From the NCBI GenBank assembly GCA_944380855.1, contig CALWIW010000016.1, forward strand, positions 1 through 47,839: a stretch of 47,839 bases of DNA, given 5' to 3'. The stretch comes from an uncultured Clostridia bacterium. Its GTDB lineage: Bacteria; Bacillota; Clostridia; Oscillospirales; Acutalibacteraceae. The notes under the pieces were generated by a model that was given only the letters and a program-made list of their open reading frames with translations, was not told the DNA's origin and did no database searches. This document shows, piece by piece, positions 1-7,605 of this stretch (positions within the stretch are counted from its first letter, which is position 1; every line of letters begins with the position of its first letter). The translations under genes were made by a program, and so were the position numbers.

Positions 1-14
1 CACATTTCAAGACC

Positions 15-72
15 TTGGAGGACTCTGTCCTCCAAACCACCAGCCAAAGGGACGCAGTCCCTTTGGAATCCC
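15..72 (+). repeat. Double-hairpin intergenic repeat, copy 1
   Basis: Two perfect hairpins sit side by side. TTGGAGGAC (15-23) pairs with GTCCTCCAA (27-35) over a 3-nt loop. CCAAAGGGAC (44-53) pairs with GTCCCTTTGG (57-66) over a 3-nt loop. They are joined by ACCACCAG and followed by AATCCC. Near-identical elements lie at 33903-33962 (reverse orientation, first hairpin degenerate) and 44613-44670. All three are outside genes and next to gene 3' ends. No transposase or coding capacity is present. This looks like a REP/MITE-like or RNA-structure repeat family of unknown role. Confidence 0.85.
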
Positions 73-95
73 AAAATCTTTGCTTTTGACCCAAT

Positions 96-138
96 AAAAA
101 ACAGATACGCCCAAGACTTTGGAACGTATCTGTTTTTT
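96..138 (-). terminator. Intrinsic terminator of the DUF1846 gene
   Basis: AAAAAACAGATACG (96-109) pairs with CGTATCTGTTTTTT (125-138). A small CCAA/TTGG inner hairpin sits in the loop. It lies just downstream of the DUF1846 stop codon on the minus strand and is A/T-flanked on both sides, so it could work bidirectionally. Confidence 0.85.
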
Positions 139-158
139 ATTTTAAAATATTCAATTCT

Positions 159-1658
159 TTATTGCTTGTGATACAGTCTTTTTGACTGATATGACGGTTC
201 GCAGGTAAGATTCATACCCAATTTTCTGAAAACGGAAGAGTCAACCTGCGTCAAAATAACCGAAGAATGAACCTCACAGCCTTTAAGCCTCGGAAGCTGC
301 TCCATAGCCTTACGGGCAGTCGGGTCGGTAGCGGCACAAATGCTGAGAGCAATTAATATCTCGTCGGAGTGAAGTCTTGGGTTACGGTTTCCTAAATTTT
401 GAGTTTTAAGCTTCTGAATAGGCTCGATAACACTCGGTGAAATCAACAGTGTATCATCGTCTATATTTCCCAAGGTTTTTAACGCATTTAAAAGCACAGC
501 AGATGAAGAACCAAGTAAAGCTGATGTTTTTCCTGTCACAATTCTACCGTCATGAAGCTGAATTGCCGCAGCAGGGTTTTCAGTAATCTCAGCGGTTTCC
601 CTTGCCTTTACTGCTACAAGTCTGTCTGTTGCTTCAATTCCCGCCTTTGCCATAAGCAGTTCTATTTTATATACTGCATCGCTGTTTATTCTTCCCATTC
701 TCTCGTCACAAAGAGTAATAAAATATCTTCTGATTATTTCCTGTCTTGACGCCTCGGCACAAACCTCATCATCTGTAATACAGAAGCCTGCCATATTTAC
801 ACCCATATCTGTAGGTGAATTATAAGGGCTTTTTCCTGCGATTTTCTCAAATATTGAATTAAGTACAGGAAACACCTCTACGTCACGGTTGTAGTTTACA
901 GCCTTGCTTCCGTAAGCGTCAAGATGGAAAGGGTCAATCATATTAACATCGTTTAAATCCGCAGTTGCGGCCTCATATGCCAAGTTAACAGGGTGCTTTA
1001 ACGGCAAATTCCAAACAGGGAAAGTTTCAAACTTAGCATAACCTGCATTGACATTTCTTTTATGCTCATGATAAAGCTGTGAAAGACAGGTTGCCATCTT
1101 TCCGCTTCCCGGACCCGGAGCGGTTACTATAACCAAAGGTCTTGTGGTTTCCACATACTCGTTTTTTCCAAATCCTTCTTCGCTGATAATAAGAGGCACA
1201 TTGTTTGGATATCCCTCGATAGGATAGTGGAGATAAGCCTTTACACCGAGACTTTCAAGTCTTTTACGAAAATTATCGGCTGCTCCCTGACCGGCATACT
1301 GGGTAATAACCACACTGCCCACGTAAAGTCCCGCTTCTCTGAAAGCATCTATAAGCCTCAATACATCGGCGTCATATGTAATGCCCAAATCACCTCTGAC
1401 CTTGTTTTTTACTATGTCATCAGCATTAATTACAATAACTACCTCTGCTTCATCTGCCATACTCAAAAGCATCTTAATTTTGCTGTCAGGCTGAAATCCC
1501 GGAAGAACCCTTGACGCATGGTAATCATCAAAAAGCTTTCCGCCAAGTTCAAGGTAAAGTTTATTGTCAAACTGAGAAATTCTTTCACGAATATGCTTAG
1601 ACTGTAACTCAAGATACTTTTTATTGTCAAATCCGATTTTTATTTTATCTATACACAT
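159..1658 (-). CDS. DUF1846 domain-containing protein
   Basis: A 499-residue protein matching the DUF1846 (UPF0371) family across its full usual length of about 500 residues. The N-terminus [19 protein letters not shown] is typical. Around residues 180-190 there is a phosphate-loop-like [12 protein letters not shown] segment, which suggests nucleotide binding. The molecular function of the family is not established to my knowledge, and I do not assign a reaction. No signal peptide or membrane segment is visible, so it should be cytoplasmic. The ATG at 1658 is preceded by GTGAGGA at good spacing. The gene is monocistronic, with its own near-consensus promoter upstream and a terminator downstream. 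Confidence 0.92.
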   Translation of the reverse strand: MCIDKIKIGFDNKKYLELQSKHIRERISQFDNKLYLELGGKLFDDYHASRVLPGFQPDSKIKMLLSMADEAEVVIVINADDIVKNKVRGDLGITYDADVLRLIDAFREAGLYVGSVVITQYAGQGAADNFRKRLESLGVKAYLHYPIEGYPNNVPLIISEEGFGKNEYVETTRPLVIVTAPGPGSGKMATCLSQLYHEHKRNVNAGYAKFETFPVWNLPLKHPVNLAYEAATADLNDVNMIDPFHLDAYGSKAVNYNRDVEVFPVLNSIFEKIAGKSPYNSPTDMGVNMAGFCITDDEVCAEASRQEIIRRYFITLCDERMGRINSDAVYKIELLMAKAGIEATDRLVAVKARETAEITENPAAAIQLHDGRIVTGKTSALLGSSSAVLLNALKTLGNIDDDTLLISPSVIEPIQKLKTQNLGNRNPRLHSDEILIALSICAATDPTARKAMEQLPRLKGCEVHSSVILTQVDSSVFRKLGMNLTCEPSYQSKRLYHKQ

Positions 1659-1714
1659 ATGAATTCCTCACTTACCCTGTATTTTAATTATTCGCTTTTT
1701 ACATTATCTAAATA

Positions 1715-1743
1715 ATTATATTCTCAAACCCCATAAAAGTCAA
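1715..1743 (-). promoter_or_regulatory. Sigma-A-type promoter for the DUF1846 gene
   Basis: On the minus strand the -35 is TTGACT (1743-1738), followed by a 17-nt spacer and -10 TATAAT (1720-1715). This is close to consensus and about 57 nt upstream of the start codon. Confidence 0.8.
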
Positions 1744-1770
1744 CACATGGGGAACGATTTTCACAACAGC

Positions 1771-1796
1771 AAAAAAGGGACGTTTTAATTCGTCCC
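1771..1796 (-). terminator. Intrinsic terminator after the DUF4358 lipoprotein gene
   Basis: GGGACG (1777-1782) pairs with CGTCCC (1791-1796) over an 8-nt loop. On the minus strand it is followed by six T residues (1776-1771), about 10 nt past the stop codon at 1808. Confidence 0.85.
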
Positions 1797-1807
1797 AAAA
1801 GCTTTGT

Positions 1808-2278
1808 TTATTCGGCTGTGGAAAGTAAAATTTCTTTCATTTTTTCAGCGTCTGCAGATATAAACATCCAAACATAATTGCCGTCCGTTTCAATTTTACA
1901 TTCCTCTATAAGCTTTGCCTCTTCAGGTAAATAATCCTTTGTCTGAGCATATTTTGAGTCGTATCTTGTCTGAATTTTCTCTTTAATCTTTTCAAATGAC
2001 TGTGAATCCTTAGCTTCTGCGATTATTACCTCGTCCTGCTTTGTGGAATCTGTGCTGATAAGAGCAAAATAATCATTAACATCTGCCTTATCAATTCCGT
2101 AAAATGACATAAGAATATCATCGTTTACCTGCGTCATATGAGAAGCACTCTCAATCTGAGCTACTATCTCTGTACCTGTCTTTTGAATATCATATTTTTT
2201 CCCGCTGTAATTATTTGAACAGCCTGAAAAAACAAAGATAAACACCATAGAAACAACAGCACACAAAAACTTCTTCAA
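1808..2278 (-). CDS. DUF4358 domain lipoprotein
   Basis: A small secreted lipoprotein: a hydrophobic signal segment ends in the lipobox FSGC, followed by a roughly 120-residue domain resembling DUF4358 (an uncharacterised Clostridia family with segments like FYGID and AEAKD). It is predicted to be anchored to the outer face of the membrane by lipid on Cys. I chose the TTG at 2278 as start: AAAGGA lies 9 nt upstream and it gives a classic MKKFLCAVV signal start. Alternatives are ATG 2287, which touches the same AAAGGA with no spacing, ATG 2296, and TTG 2305. It lies 39 nt after the SGNH hydrolase gene on the same strand, so the two are probably co-transcribed. Function unknown. Confidence 0.85.
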   Translation of the reverse strand: MKKFLCAVVSMVFIFVFSGCSNNYSGKKYDIQKTGTEIVAQIESASHMTQVNDDILMSFYGIDKADVNDYFALISTDSTKQDEVIIAEAKDSQSFEKIKEKIQTRYDSKYAQTKDYLPEEAKLIEECKIETDGNYVWMFISADAEKMKEILLSTAE

Positions 2279-2317
2279 AACAAACATTCCTTTCATAATT
2301 TTCAATTTATTTTATGT

Positions 2318-3265
2318 TTATACACCGTGCTTATAAAGATAATCAATCCAAATATCATATGCAGCCGGTGTAAAATGAATTCCCATGCCTTCCTGATCAC
2401 TGCAATATTCCGAGGCAAGACCGCCGTTTTCGTCCTTAAACTGAGATGCAATATCCAAATATACATATCCCTTTTCCTCGGCAAATGCTTTCATAGCCAC
2501 ATCAAGCTGATCAATCTTTTCATTATTCAAATCGTCGTCGGCATTGCTTTCTGAAATATATTTCGGGGTAGTGGACTGAATTATTATTTTTGCTCCCGGG
2601 CTTGCTTCCAAAAGTCTGTTTATCTGCTGGTCGGCATTGGATATTGTACCCTCAACTCCGTAAATAGCCACATCGTTAGTTCCAAGCAGTATGTATATTT
2701 TGTCAGGCTTAATTTGAGCCACTGCGTCTTCAAGCTTCATTTTCTCGCCGTTATACGTTGGGTGAACAGAGCTGTCACTTACGTCCCATAGAGCGTTTGC
2801 ATAGCTCAAGCTACCGCTTGTTAAAAACTGTGCGTTTCCTAAAACCTCTTCCCCGGCGGCTCTTTTTTCCGTAACGTACAGGCTAAGACCGTAAGAAATA
2901 CTGTCGCCTATAAAAACCGCATTATCAAAATAGTCGTTGTCTACTTCCTTAAACACAACCTCAGAATCTGTAGGTTCAGTATTGGACGTTGTTTCCTCTG
3001 TAGTTTCAGATGACTGCGTTGTTTCAGTCACATTATCGGTAGTCAAAACTCCGTTTTCTGTAGGGAGTGACTTGTTATTTCTGTTATAGTTTCCCAAGGC
3101 GAAAACACAGGTTCCGAAAATCACGGTCACAACCGCTGTAGCAATAAGCAGCAAAGCCGTGCTTTTTCCCTTTATTTTACCTGTAGTTGAACCGTTCATT
3201 CTTTTAAATTTAACTATATTTTTAAAAAAAGTACCGCTGTTATCTTTTTTTTCCGAATTTCTCAT
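2318..3265 (-). CDS. Membrane-anchored SGNH/GDSL-family hydrolase
   Basis: A 315-residue surface esterase/lipase-type protein. A basic N-terminus is followed by one membrane segment (ALLLIATAVVTVIFGTCVFAL, about residues 35-55), then a Thr/Glu/Ser-rich linker (about 65-105), then an SGNH hydrolase domain. Block I is FIGDSISYGL with the nucleophile Ser, block III is LLGTNDVA with the GxND Asn, and block V is GIHFTPAAYDIW with the catalytic His. Such proteins deacylate carbohydrates or lipids; the substrate here is unknown. The ATG at 3265 was chosen because TTTGGAG sits 6-7 nt before it; an upstream in-frame TTG (3277) overlaps that site. It probably forms a two-gene operon with the DUF4358 lipoprotein. 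Confidence 0.88.
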   Translation of the reverse strand: MRNSEKKDNSGTFFKNIVKFKRMNGSTTGKIKGKSTALLLIATAVVTVIFGTCVFALGNYNRNNKSLPTENGVLTTDNVTETTQSSETTEETTSNTEPTDSEVVFKEVDNDYFDNAVFIGDSISYGLSLYVTEKRAAGEEVLGNAQFLTSGSLSYANALWDVSDSSVHPTYNGEKMKLEDAVAQIKPDKIYILLGTNDVAIYGVEGTISNADQQINRLLEASPGAKIIIQSTTPKYISESNADDDLNNEKIDQLDVAMKAFAEEKGYVYLDIASQFKDENGGLASEYCSDQEGMGIHFTPAAYDIWIDYLYKHGV

Positions 3266-3437
3266 TTTCTTCTCCAAATTTCAAATACAAAAATATATAT
3301 CGTCATAATTTTACAAATTCAAATTTCATTAGCTTAAATTATATCATATGCGACAGCTTATTGCCATAATAAAAAAGTAAGAATATTTTATTTCTCCATT
3401 GCCTTTTTTGGACACTTTTTCCCCAAAAGAAAAAATA

Positions 3438-3466
3438 TTGTGAAATCATAAAATTTATGGTAAAAT
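3438..3466 (+). promoter_or_regulatory. Promoter for the HAD hydrolase gene
   Basis: -35 TTGTGA (3438-3443), 17-nt spacer, -10 TAAAAT (3461-3466). The start codon follows 15 nt later, so the leader is very short. Confidence 0.65.
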
Positions 3467-3481
3467 ATAGAGGGTGATTTT

Positions 3482-4126
3482 ATGAAATTTAAAGGAATTA
3501 TTTTTGATATGGACGGACTTCTTTTGGATACCGAAAAGCTTTATGTAAGATTTTGGACAGAAGCGGCAAGATTTTACGGTTATCCCATGGAATTTGAACA
3601 CGCACTCAGCATAAGAAGCCTAAACCGTCAATACACCACCGAAAAGCTTGCAGGATACTTCGGCAGTTTTGACTATCAGCCTGTTCATGACAAGCGTGTT
3701 GAGCTTATGGATAAGTATATAAAAGAACACGGTGTAGAAGCTAAAAAAGGTGCAAAAGAACTTTTGGAATATGCCTCAAAAAACGGTATTAAAATTGCAC
3801 TTGCCACCTCTTCCCCCTTTGAACGTGCAAAAGAGCATCTGGAAAGCGTTGGACTTTTCAAATATTTTAATGAGTTTGCCTGTGGTTCTATGGTAAAAAA
3901 CAGCAAACCGAAGCCCGATATTTATCTTTTAGCCTGTGAAAAGTTAAACCTTAAACCCGAGGAATGTATCGCCCTTGAGGACTCACCAAACGGAGTAATT
4001 TCTGCCAATACAGCAGGCTGTGCAACAATTATGATTCCGGATTTGGACAAGCCCTCCGAGGATTTGCTCCCCATGCTTTATCAGGTCTGTGACGACTTAT
4101 CCTGCGTAATTCCTTTTTTAAATTAA
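3482..4126 (+). CDS. HAD-superfamily phosphatase, beta-phosphoglucomutase-like
   Basis: A 214-residue cytosolic HAD subfamily IA hydrolase. Motif I is FDMDGLLLDTE (residues 8-18; both catalytic Asp present). The cap helices follow, motif II is ATSS (Ser/Thr), motif III is the Lys in KPKPDIY, and motif IV is ALEDSPNG. The DGLLLDTE sequence and length fit the beta-phosphoglucomutase/sugar-phosphate phosphatase group, but the cap does not allow a substrate to be named. Mutase activity is possible; simple phosphatase activity is equally likely. The start is supported by AGGGTGA 5 nt upstream. Single gene with its own promoter. Confidence 0.9.
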   Translation: MKFKGIIFDMDGLLLDTEKLYVRFWTEAARFYGYPMEFEHALSIRSLNRQYTTEKLAGYFGSFDYQPVHDKRVELMDKYIKEHGVEAKKGAKELLEYASKNGIKIALATSSPFERAKEHLESVGLFKYFNEFACGSMVKNSKPKPDIYLLACEKLNLKPEECIALEDSPNGVISANTAGCATIMIPDLDKPSEDLLPMLYQVCDDLSCVIPFLN

Positions 4127-4170
4127 AAACTCATATTACTTGTGTTAAAACTCTTTACATCAATAACTAA

Positions 4171-4235
4171 AAAAAGCCTTCGTAACATATAAATGCTTTA
4201 TAGTCGGTTAAAGCATTTATTTACGGAGGCCTTTT
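4171..4235 (+). promoter_or_regulatory. Long leader hairpin that buries the symporter ribosome binding site
   Basis: A 12-bp perfect stem ATAAATGCTTTA (4189-4200) / TAAAGCATTTAT (4209-4220) has an 8-nt loop. It stacks on an outer stem (4172-4185 with 4221-4235) that contains one wobble and one bulge. The GGAGG ribosome binding site (4225-4229) is inside the outer stem, and the ATG at 4236 follows directly. The A-run before and T-run after also make it terminator-like, so it could end transcription from the HAD gene, gate translation of the symporter, or both. Confidence 0.7.
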
Positions 4236-5579
4236 ATGTTTTTACAGACTCTTATATATCTCAATGATTTTTTATGGAATAATTTTCTGATTATTATTCT
4301 GCCTGCTTTCCATATTTTTACTACGTTTAAAACAGGGTTTGTGCAAAAACGTCTTTTCAGCGGAATACGTATGTCTGTAAAAAGGACAGACAGCGGCGAC
4401 GGCATAAGCCCTTTTAAAGCCCTTACCTGTACGCTGGCTTCTACCATCGGTACAGGAAACATAATAGGAGTGGGAACCGCTGTTGTTATGGGAGGCCCGG
4501 GAGCTGTTTTCTGGTGCTGGATAGGCGGACTTTTGGGAATTGCCACAAAATATGCGGAAACTTATTTAGCGGTAAAATACAGGACAAAAGCAAAAGACGG
4601 CTCCTTTCGTGGCGGAGCCATGTATCTTTTAAAAAACAGACTTAATATGCCTGTTTCCGCCTTACTATTTTCTCTTTTCGGACTTATAGCCTCTTTCGGA
4701 ATAGGCTGTGCAATACAGACAGGTGCCATAACTCAAACTTTGAAAAACTGTTTTTCTGATAATGTTGTACTGCGTATTTTCAATACCGATATAACTTACA
4801 TAGAAATAATAATAGGACTGTCAGCAGGTATTCTATGTGGCATATCTATAATAGGAGGTGTAAAATCCGTATCAAAAATTTCCGGAATTTTAGTCCCGTT
4901 AATGGCGGTTTTATATATGGCAGGCTGTCTTTATCTCCTTGCTGATAACAATGAATTTATATTTCCGGCACTGAAAACCATTATCACCGAAGCTTTCGGT
5001 TTTAAAAGCATAGCAGGAGGCTTTACAGGTGCTTTGCTCATAAATGCCTGCCGTTTCGGAATTTCAAAAGGTTTGTTTTCCGGAGAATCAGGAATGGGTT
5101 CCGCACCTTTGGTAGCAGTTGAGGCAAAAACAGACTCTCCTGACACAATAGCTTTGATAACCTCAACAGGAACCTTTTGGGACACCGGCGTTTTGTGCTT
5201 TATAACAGGTCTTACTGCGGTAACAACAGCAATTTCTTTCGGAATAGATTTATCAGCGGTAAACGGAGAAACGCTGATGTACTTCGTTTTTTCAAAAATT
5301 CCATATGTGGGAAAATCAGTTATTGTTATTTGTATTTTATTTTTCGCTTTTACAACTCTCCTTGGGTGGAGCTGTTACGGAGAAAAGTGCTGTATCTTTT
5401 TGTTTGGAGAAAAATCCGTTAAAAAATTCAGATATTTATGGGTGGTTGTATCTGCTCTTTCACCCTTTGTTCCCATGGCGGTTGTGTGGTGTCTTTCCGA
5501 CTTTTTCAACGGACTTATGACACTTCCAAATTTAACGGCTATATTTTTATTATCACAAGAAATAAAAACAAACAATTAA
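4236..5579 (+). CDS. Alanine/glycine:cation symporter, AGCS family
   Basis: A 447-residue polytopic membrane protein of the AGCS (sodium:alanine/glycine symporter) family at normal length. Diagnostic segments include LNDFLW at the N-terminus, ALTCTLASTIGTGNIIGVGTA (first conserved block), KYAETYLAVKYR, and GLFSGESGMGSAPLVAVEAKT. It imports small neutral amino acids with Na+ or H+. The ATG at 4236 is supported by family alignment of the N-terminus and by GGAGG 6 nt upstream. There is no glycine riboswitch upstream; instead the 5' leader is a single long hairpin holding the ribosome binding site. No neighbour shares the strand closely, so it is probably monocistronic. Confidence 0.93.
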   Translation: MFLQTLIYLNDFLWNNFLIIILPAFHIFTTFKTGFVQKRLFSGIRMSVKRTDSGDGISPFKALTCTLASTIGTGNIIGVGTAVVMGGPGAVFWCWIGGLLGIATKYAETYLAVKYRTKAKDGSFRGGAMYLLKNRLNMPVSALLFSLFGLIASFGIGCAIQTGAITQTLKNCFSDNVVLRIFNTDITYIEIIIGLSAGILCGISIIGGVKSVSKISGILVPLMAVLYMAGCLYLLADNNEFIFPALKTIITEAFGFKSIAGGFTGALLINACRFGISKGLFSGESGMGSAPLVAVEAKTDSPDTIALITSTGTFWDTGVLCFITGLTAVTTAISFGIDLSAVNGETLMYFVFSKIPYVGKSVIVICILFFAFTTLLGWSCYGEKCCIFLFGEKSVKKFRYLWVVVSALSPFVPMAVVWCLSDFFNGLMTLPNLTAIFLLSQEIKTNN

Positions 5580-5694
5580 TAAAATATAAGTGTTTAATAT
5601 TCACTATAATTTATTAACAAAAATAATATAGATTAATTTTCTATGCAATTATAACAAAAAAATAAATATAATCCGAGAAAAATCGTCATTTTTA

Positions 5695-5723
5695 TTGACA
5701 ATATAGCTTTAAAATTATATAAT
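5695..5723 (+). promoter_or_regulatory. Perfect-consensus promoter for the BlaI-type regulator
   Basis: TTGACA (5695-5700), exactly 17 nt, TATAAT (5718-5723): a full sigma-A consensus. The gap from 5580 to this site is A/T-rich, with only weak hairpin potential near 5588-5610 and no gene that I can see. Confidence 0.88.
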
Positions 5724-5761
5724 AGTGTTGATATGCTACATAAAAATCTTTTGGAGGTAAT

Positions 5762-5797
5762 ATGGTGTATATTATACTGATAAGAAGGAGTAATTAA
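5762..5797 (+). CDS. Possible 11-codon leader peptide upstream of the BlaI-type gene
   Basis: The ATG at 5762 is preceded by TTGGAGG (5751-5757) with ideal spacing. It opens an 11-codon reading frame (MVYIILIRRSN) that ends 2 nt before the ATG of the next gene and contains that gene's own AGGAG. The layout suggests translational coupling or a leader peptide. It is too short to judge by coding statistics, and the GGAGG could instead be chance. Confidence 0.35.
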   Translation: MVYIILIRRSN

Positions 5798-5799
5798 AT

Positions 5800-6180
5800 A
5801 TGTTGACAAAAAGTGAAGAGGAAATTTTGGATTTGCTGTGGACGGAAAACAAACCAATGACAAGTTCAGATATTGTCAACTTGTCCGTAAACAGAACATG
5901 GAAAAAAAGCTATATTCATCTTTTAATAAATTCCATGTTAAAAAAAGAAGTAATTAAAATTGACGGATTTGTAAAAACAACAAAAAATTATGCCAGAACT
6001 TTTGTCCCTGTTCTTACTCGAGAAGAATACATAATCAAACAATTTACGGAAAGTGCAGATTTCAACAAAGGCTCCAAAGCAGATTTATTCGCCGCCCTTA
6101 TCGACGAAACAGACGACCCGAAAATAATTGATGAACTTGAAAAAATTCTTCAGCGTAAAAAAGAAGAATTAAAGCACTGA
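5800..6180 (+). CDS. BlaI/MecI/CopY-family winged-helix repressor
   Basis: A 126-residue DNA-binding regulator of the penicillinase-repressor family. The N-terminal winged helix begins MLTKSEEEILDLLWTENKPMTSSDIV, and a C-terminal helical dimerisation region ends in a charged tail (EKILQRKKEELKH). Family members repress beta-lactamase/mec genes or copper exporters and are usually inactivated by a BlaR1-type protease or by metal. Neither a BlaR1 gene, a beta-lactamase nor a copper ATPase is adjacent, so this is an orphan whose target is unknown. AGGAG lies 9 nt before the ATG. It is driven by a full-consensus promoter, ends at a strong bidirectional terminator, and may be coupled to the 11-codon leader frame. 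Confidence 0.88.
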   Translation: MLTKSEEEILDLLWTENKPMTSSDIVNLSVNRTWKKSYIHLLINSMLKKEVIKIDGFVKTTKNYARTFVPVLTREEYIIKQFTESADFNKGSKADLFAALIDETDDPKIIDELEKILQRKKEELKH

Positions 6181-6250
6181 GATGATAATTTGAAATTTGA
6201 AGTTTTGTTTTCAGAAGATTAGAGATTATTAAGATTACTCGTCATTGCAG

Positions 6251-6299
6251 AAAAACAAAGCGGGAAATGTAGAAAAAATACATTTCCCGCTTTGTTTTT
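6251..6299. terminator. Bidirectional intrinsic terminator
   Basis: AAAAACAAAGCGGGAAATGTA (6251-6271) is fully complementary to 6279-6299 over a 7-nt loop, with A-run and T-run on either side. It serves the BlaI-type gene from the left and the YitT-family gene from the right, whose stop codon (6298-6300) overlaps the stem. Confidence 0.93.
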
Positions 6300-7152
6300 A
6301 TCTAAAACCTTTGCCCATTATATTTTCGGCGTCGGTCACAACTATAAAAGACATTTTATCTATATTTTCTGCGATTTTTCTTACCTTATAAACCTGACGG
6401 GGTCTTAACGCACAGAGAACAATCTTCTTGTCATCTCCCGTATATCCGCCTTTGCCGTCTATCACTGTTGCACTTCTCTCAACATTTTCTATAATCTCTT
6501 TTGTTATTTCGGCATACTTTGAAGTAATAATAAACATCAGCTTTCCGTTATCCCTTGCAAATCCCTTTGTAACGGTATCTATAACCTTTACGCTAAGGAA
6601 AATGGAAATCGACGTAAACATTGCACTCTCAATTCCTCCGTAAACGGGAATTGTGGCTAAAATTATTAAAGCGTCTGCAATTAAAATCAGCTTGCCCACT
6701 GAAAGAAAAGGAACGTGCTTGTGTATATTTTGAGCCACTATATCCACGCCGCCGGTTGAACCTCCGCGATAAAAAATAAGTCCCAAGCCGCAGCCGCTTA
6801 AAATACCTCCGAACATTGAAGCCAAAAGCTTTTCTCCGTGATAACCAACATTGAAAGAAGAAATAACGTCTATTGCAATTGAGGATACAACAATAGCAAC
6901 AACTGTCTTTGCAATATAGCTTTTTCCGTTTTCAAGAAGCCCCCATATAAGCAGAGGTATATTCAGAATCATTGTTGTTATACCTATAGGTGTGTTAAAA
7001 ACAAAATTAAGCATAATCGACACACCTGTAAGTCCGCCCTGAGCTATGTTATTAGGTGCGGTAAAACAGCTTACCGACACAGCATAAACAAGACTTCCGA
7101 AAATAATGGTTATCCAATCGGTCAGGTCGTGAAAAAACCTATTTTTTGTCAT
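6298..7152 (-). CDS. YitT-family membrane protein (DUF161/DUF2179)
   Basis: A 284-residue integral membrane protein. About five to six hydrophobic helices form the YitT domain (GLVYAVSVSCFTAPNNIAQGG-like start, then GGILSGCGLGLIFYRGGSTGG), followed by a cytosolic DUF2179 domain of about 80 residues (GYTGDDKKIVLCALRPRQ). The transport or signalling role of the family is not settled. The ATG at 7152 has AAGGAGG at good spacing. It is the last gene of the rplU-prp-rpmA-obg-mrnC run, 15 nt after mrnC, so it is probably co-transcribed. Confidence 0.92.
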   Translation of the reverse strand: MTKNRFFHDLTDWITIIFGSLVYAVSVSCFTAPNNIAQGGLTGVSIMLNFVFNTPIGITTMILNIPLLIWGLLENGKSYIAKTVVAIVVSSIAIDVISSFNVGYHGEKLLASMFGGILSGCGLGLIFYRGGSTGGVDIVAQNIHKHVPFLSVGKLILIADALIILATIPVYGGIESAMFTSISIFLSVKVIDTVTKGFARDNGKLMFIITSKYAEITKEIIENVERSATVIDGKGGYTGDDKKIVLCALRPRQVYKVRKIAENIDKMSFIVVTDAENIMGKGFR

Positions 7153-7167
7153 AAGATAGACCTCCTT

Positions 7168-7575
7168 TTATAGAAGTTCTTCCTTTACGGCAAAATCAAA
7201 TATTTCCGTTATCCTGCTCATTTTATTTTGCAGATACAAAAAACCAAGCAAAGCCTCAAAGCCTGTCGCGTTATGGTAATCTGCGGCACTTGAGTTTTTC
7301 GGCACATTATTCACGGTGGAATTTCTTCCACGCTTGAAAACGGATATTTCCTCCTCGGTAAGAAAGTCCGCTTCCAAAAGCTTTCTCATTGCTTTTGACT
7401 GAGCCTGACAGCAAACAACGGAAATTTTAAGCCTGTTAAGCTCTCCCACCGGTCTGTTTGCCTGTGTCACAAGAAAATCACGGATAAGCAAATCGAACAC
7501 CCCGTCACCTAAAAAAGCAAGGGTCAAGGGTGACACCGATTTTGCCCGACATTCCTTATCTATAAACTTCTCCAT
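7168..7575 (-). CDS. mrnC: Mini-ribonuclease III
   Basis: A 135-residue RNase III catalytic domain without the double-stranded RNA-binding domain, which defines Mini-III, the enzyme that trims 23S rRNA precursor ends in Firmicutes. Visible motifs are LAFLGDGVFDLLIRD (the RNase III signature with acidic residues), KRGRNS, and the C-terminal ATGFEALLGFLYL helix carrying the catalytic Glu. GAGGG sits 6 nt before the ATG. It lies 30 nt after obg and 15 nt before the YitT gene in a ribosome-maturation cluster, which fits its role. Confidence 0.95.
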   Translation of the reverse strand: MEKFIDKECRAKSVSPLTLAFLGDGVFDLLIRDFLVTQANRPVGELNRLKISVVCCQAQSKAMRKLLEADFLTEEEISVFKRGRNSTVNNVPKNSSAADYHNATGFEALLGFLYLQNKMSRITEIFDFAVKEELL

Positions 7576-7605
7576 ATTATACCCTCTTTACGTCAAAAAA
7601 AGTTT

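Noticed and set aside
4127..4235. Glycine riboswitch or T-box in front of the AGCS symporter
   Set aside because: No tandem glycine aptamer core and no T-box sequence; the leader is only one long hairpin.
5723..5745. BlaI-type operator after the -10 of the orphan repressor
   Set aside because: TAGTG...CTACA looked suggestive, but the arms are not true inverses and TACA-nn-TGTA is absent.
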